7,129 bases of DNA from Flavobacteriaceae bacterium (GTDB lineage: Bacteria > Bacteroidota > Bacteroidia > Flavobacteriales > Flavobacteriaceae), in the NCBI GenBank assembly GCA_013214275.1, contig JABSPP010000087.1, positions 1-7,129 on the forward strand, given 5' to 3'. The translations under genes and the position numbers were made by a program. Of this stretch, positions 7,101 to 7,129 are shown piece after piece (position 1 is the stretch's first letter; every line of letters starts with the position of its first letter). The notes below the pieces were generated by a model. It was not told the origin of the DNA. It did not search any database and was given only the letters and a program-made list of their open reading frames with translations.

Positions 7101-7129
7101 TTTAGCTGTTTCTTTGATCAAAGCAAAAG
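4125..7129 (-). CDS. secA: Preprotein translocase ATPase SecA, N-terminus cut off by window edge
   Basis: ATP-driven motor that pushes unfolded preproteins through the SecYEG channel; cytosolic and peripheral at the inner membrane. The frame stays open to the right edge. The TTG at 7121-7119 encodes an internal Leu, not the start; about 110-120 residues are missing. Numbering from that codon: the first nucleotide-binding domain has Walker A TGEGKT (80-85), a motif reading VNNYLAKRD (107-115) and Walker B DEVD (186-189). The preprotein cross-linking domain spans about 215-380. The second nucleotide-binding domain holds TNMAGRGTDIKL (571-582) and the arginine-finger region RQLRGRAGRQGD (607-618). 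The helical scaffold and wing domains follow, with WKEHLRKMD (851-859). Inserts before HYDVQLIGG (about 10-55) and in the cross-linking domain (about 240-315) match Bacteroidota SecA. The usual C-terminal zinc motif CxCxSG...CH is absent; after a Gln/Arg/Glu-rich linker the protein ends IGRNELVTIKN...GEWILK. Stop is TAG at 4127-4125. It faces parC convergently across 60 bases. Confidence 0.97.
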   Translation of the reverse strand, partial: FALIKETAKRFVENGELEVTATPFDRELSGKHDHIYLDGDYAYWQNSWDATGKPVTWDMIHYDVQLIGGSVLHQGKIAEMMTGEGKTLVSTLPVYLNALTGNGVHVVTVNNYLAKRDRAWMAPIFEFHGLSTDCIDEHQPNSEARRKAYNADITYGTNNEFGFDYLRDNMANSKEDLVQRAPNYAIIDEVDSVLIDDARTPLIISGPVPQGDRHEFNELKPLVYDLVSLQNKYLVGVLAESKKLIAEGNTKEGGFLLLRVYRGIPKNKALIKFLSQEGVKQLLQKTENTYMADNNKLMPEIDAELWYVIEEKNNSIDLTDKGIAHLSTKTNDENFFVLPDMGIEIGAIDESESSPEKKAQLKETLYKDFNVKSERIHTMNQLLKAYSLFEKDVEYVVVDNKVMIVDEQTGRIMDGRRYSDGLHQAIEAKENVKIEDATQTFATVTLQNYFRMYRKLSGMTGTAITEAGEFWEIYKLDVVEIPTNKPIARDDKQDLVYKTTREKFNAVIDDIVKLVEAKRPVLVGTTSVEISELLGRMLKMRKISHNILNAKLHKKEADVVAEAGKPGQVTIATNMAGRGTDIKLSEQVKEDGGLAIIGTERHDSRRVDRQLRGRAGRQGDVGSSQFYVALDDNLMRLFGSERIAKMMDRMGLKEGEVIQHSMITKSIERAQKKVEENNFGIRKRLLEYDDIMNSQREFIYKRRRNALDGKRLQIDVANMIYDTCQSIINTNKINKDFQNFEFELIRFTSMTSPFTEEEFESTTESELTDKLYEIITAHYKEKATRNAMLTFPVIKNVYENEGDRYERIVVPFTDGIKSLQVVTNLKEAYETEGKSLAKDFEKNITLAIIDENWKEHLRKMDELKQSVQNASYEQKDPLLIYKFEAFELFKITIDKINREVLSFLFKGELPNQGRAQVSEARKQQREKLNLRKEEVQNSTEQAIANSRQQQEGSVETIVREKPKIGRNELVTIKNIMSGEEKVVKYKQAIPLIDKGEWILK

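Noticed and set aside
7119..7121. TTG as a true start of SecA, and likewise the TTG at 2-4 for ParE
   Set aside because: Both frames stay open to the window edge and both proteins would lack obligatory N-terminal parts; these are internal Leu codons.
1..7129. An undescribed defence, mobile or CRISPR system
   Set aside because: No repeats arrays, transposase, integrase, toxin-antitoxin or nuclease genes are visible; coding density is filled by parE, a small ORF, parC and secA.

Overview
This is a compact, AT-rich piece of housekeeping chromosome from a member of the Bacteroidota, most likely the class Flavobacteriia. Three things point there. The topoisomerase IV subunits have the phylum-typical form: a ParC of about 880 residues with an HPHGDASI active-site region and an acidic tail. 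The SecA carries the extra N-terminal and preprotein-domain insertions typical of this phylum. SecA also lacks the usual zinc-binding C-terminus and ends instead in a short VTIKN...GEW tail. These assignments rest on remembered family features, not on a search, and no genus can be named.

Layout: bases 1-1180 hold the 3' two thirds of parE (topoisomerase IV subunit B, left end cut off). After a 3-base gap, 1184-1381 encodes a 65-residue protein with two predicted membrane helices and no recognised function. A 43-base spacer follows, then complete parC (topoisomerase IV subunit A) at 1425-4064. All three are on the plus strand and look like one transcription unit. A 60-base AT-rich spacer (4065-4124) with nested inverted repeats separates parC from secA, which runs convergently on the minus strand from beyond the right edge to 4125. 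Roughly the first 110-120 residues of SecA are outside the window. No gap exceeds 60 bases, and I see no RNA genes, mobile elements, CRISPR arrays or phage genes.

Function: ParE supplies the ATPase and TOPRIM metal site, and ParC supplies the DNA-cleaving tyrosine and the DNA-wrapping C-terminal domain. Together they make the A2B2 topoisomerase IV that unlinks replicated chromosomes. SecA is the motor that drives preproteins through SecYEG, and its convergent placement suggests no functional link to the topoisomerase genes.

I do not find a new multi-gene system. The points most worth following up are the small membrane protein inside the topoisomerase IV operon, a clamp-binding-like QITLF peptide at the very C-terminus of ParC, the Ala in the quinolone-contact position of ParC, and the SecA tail in which the zinc motif is replaced after a retained IGRN.
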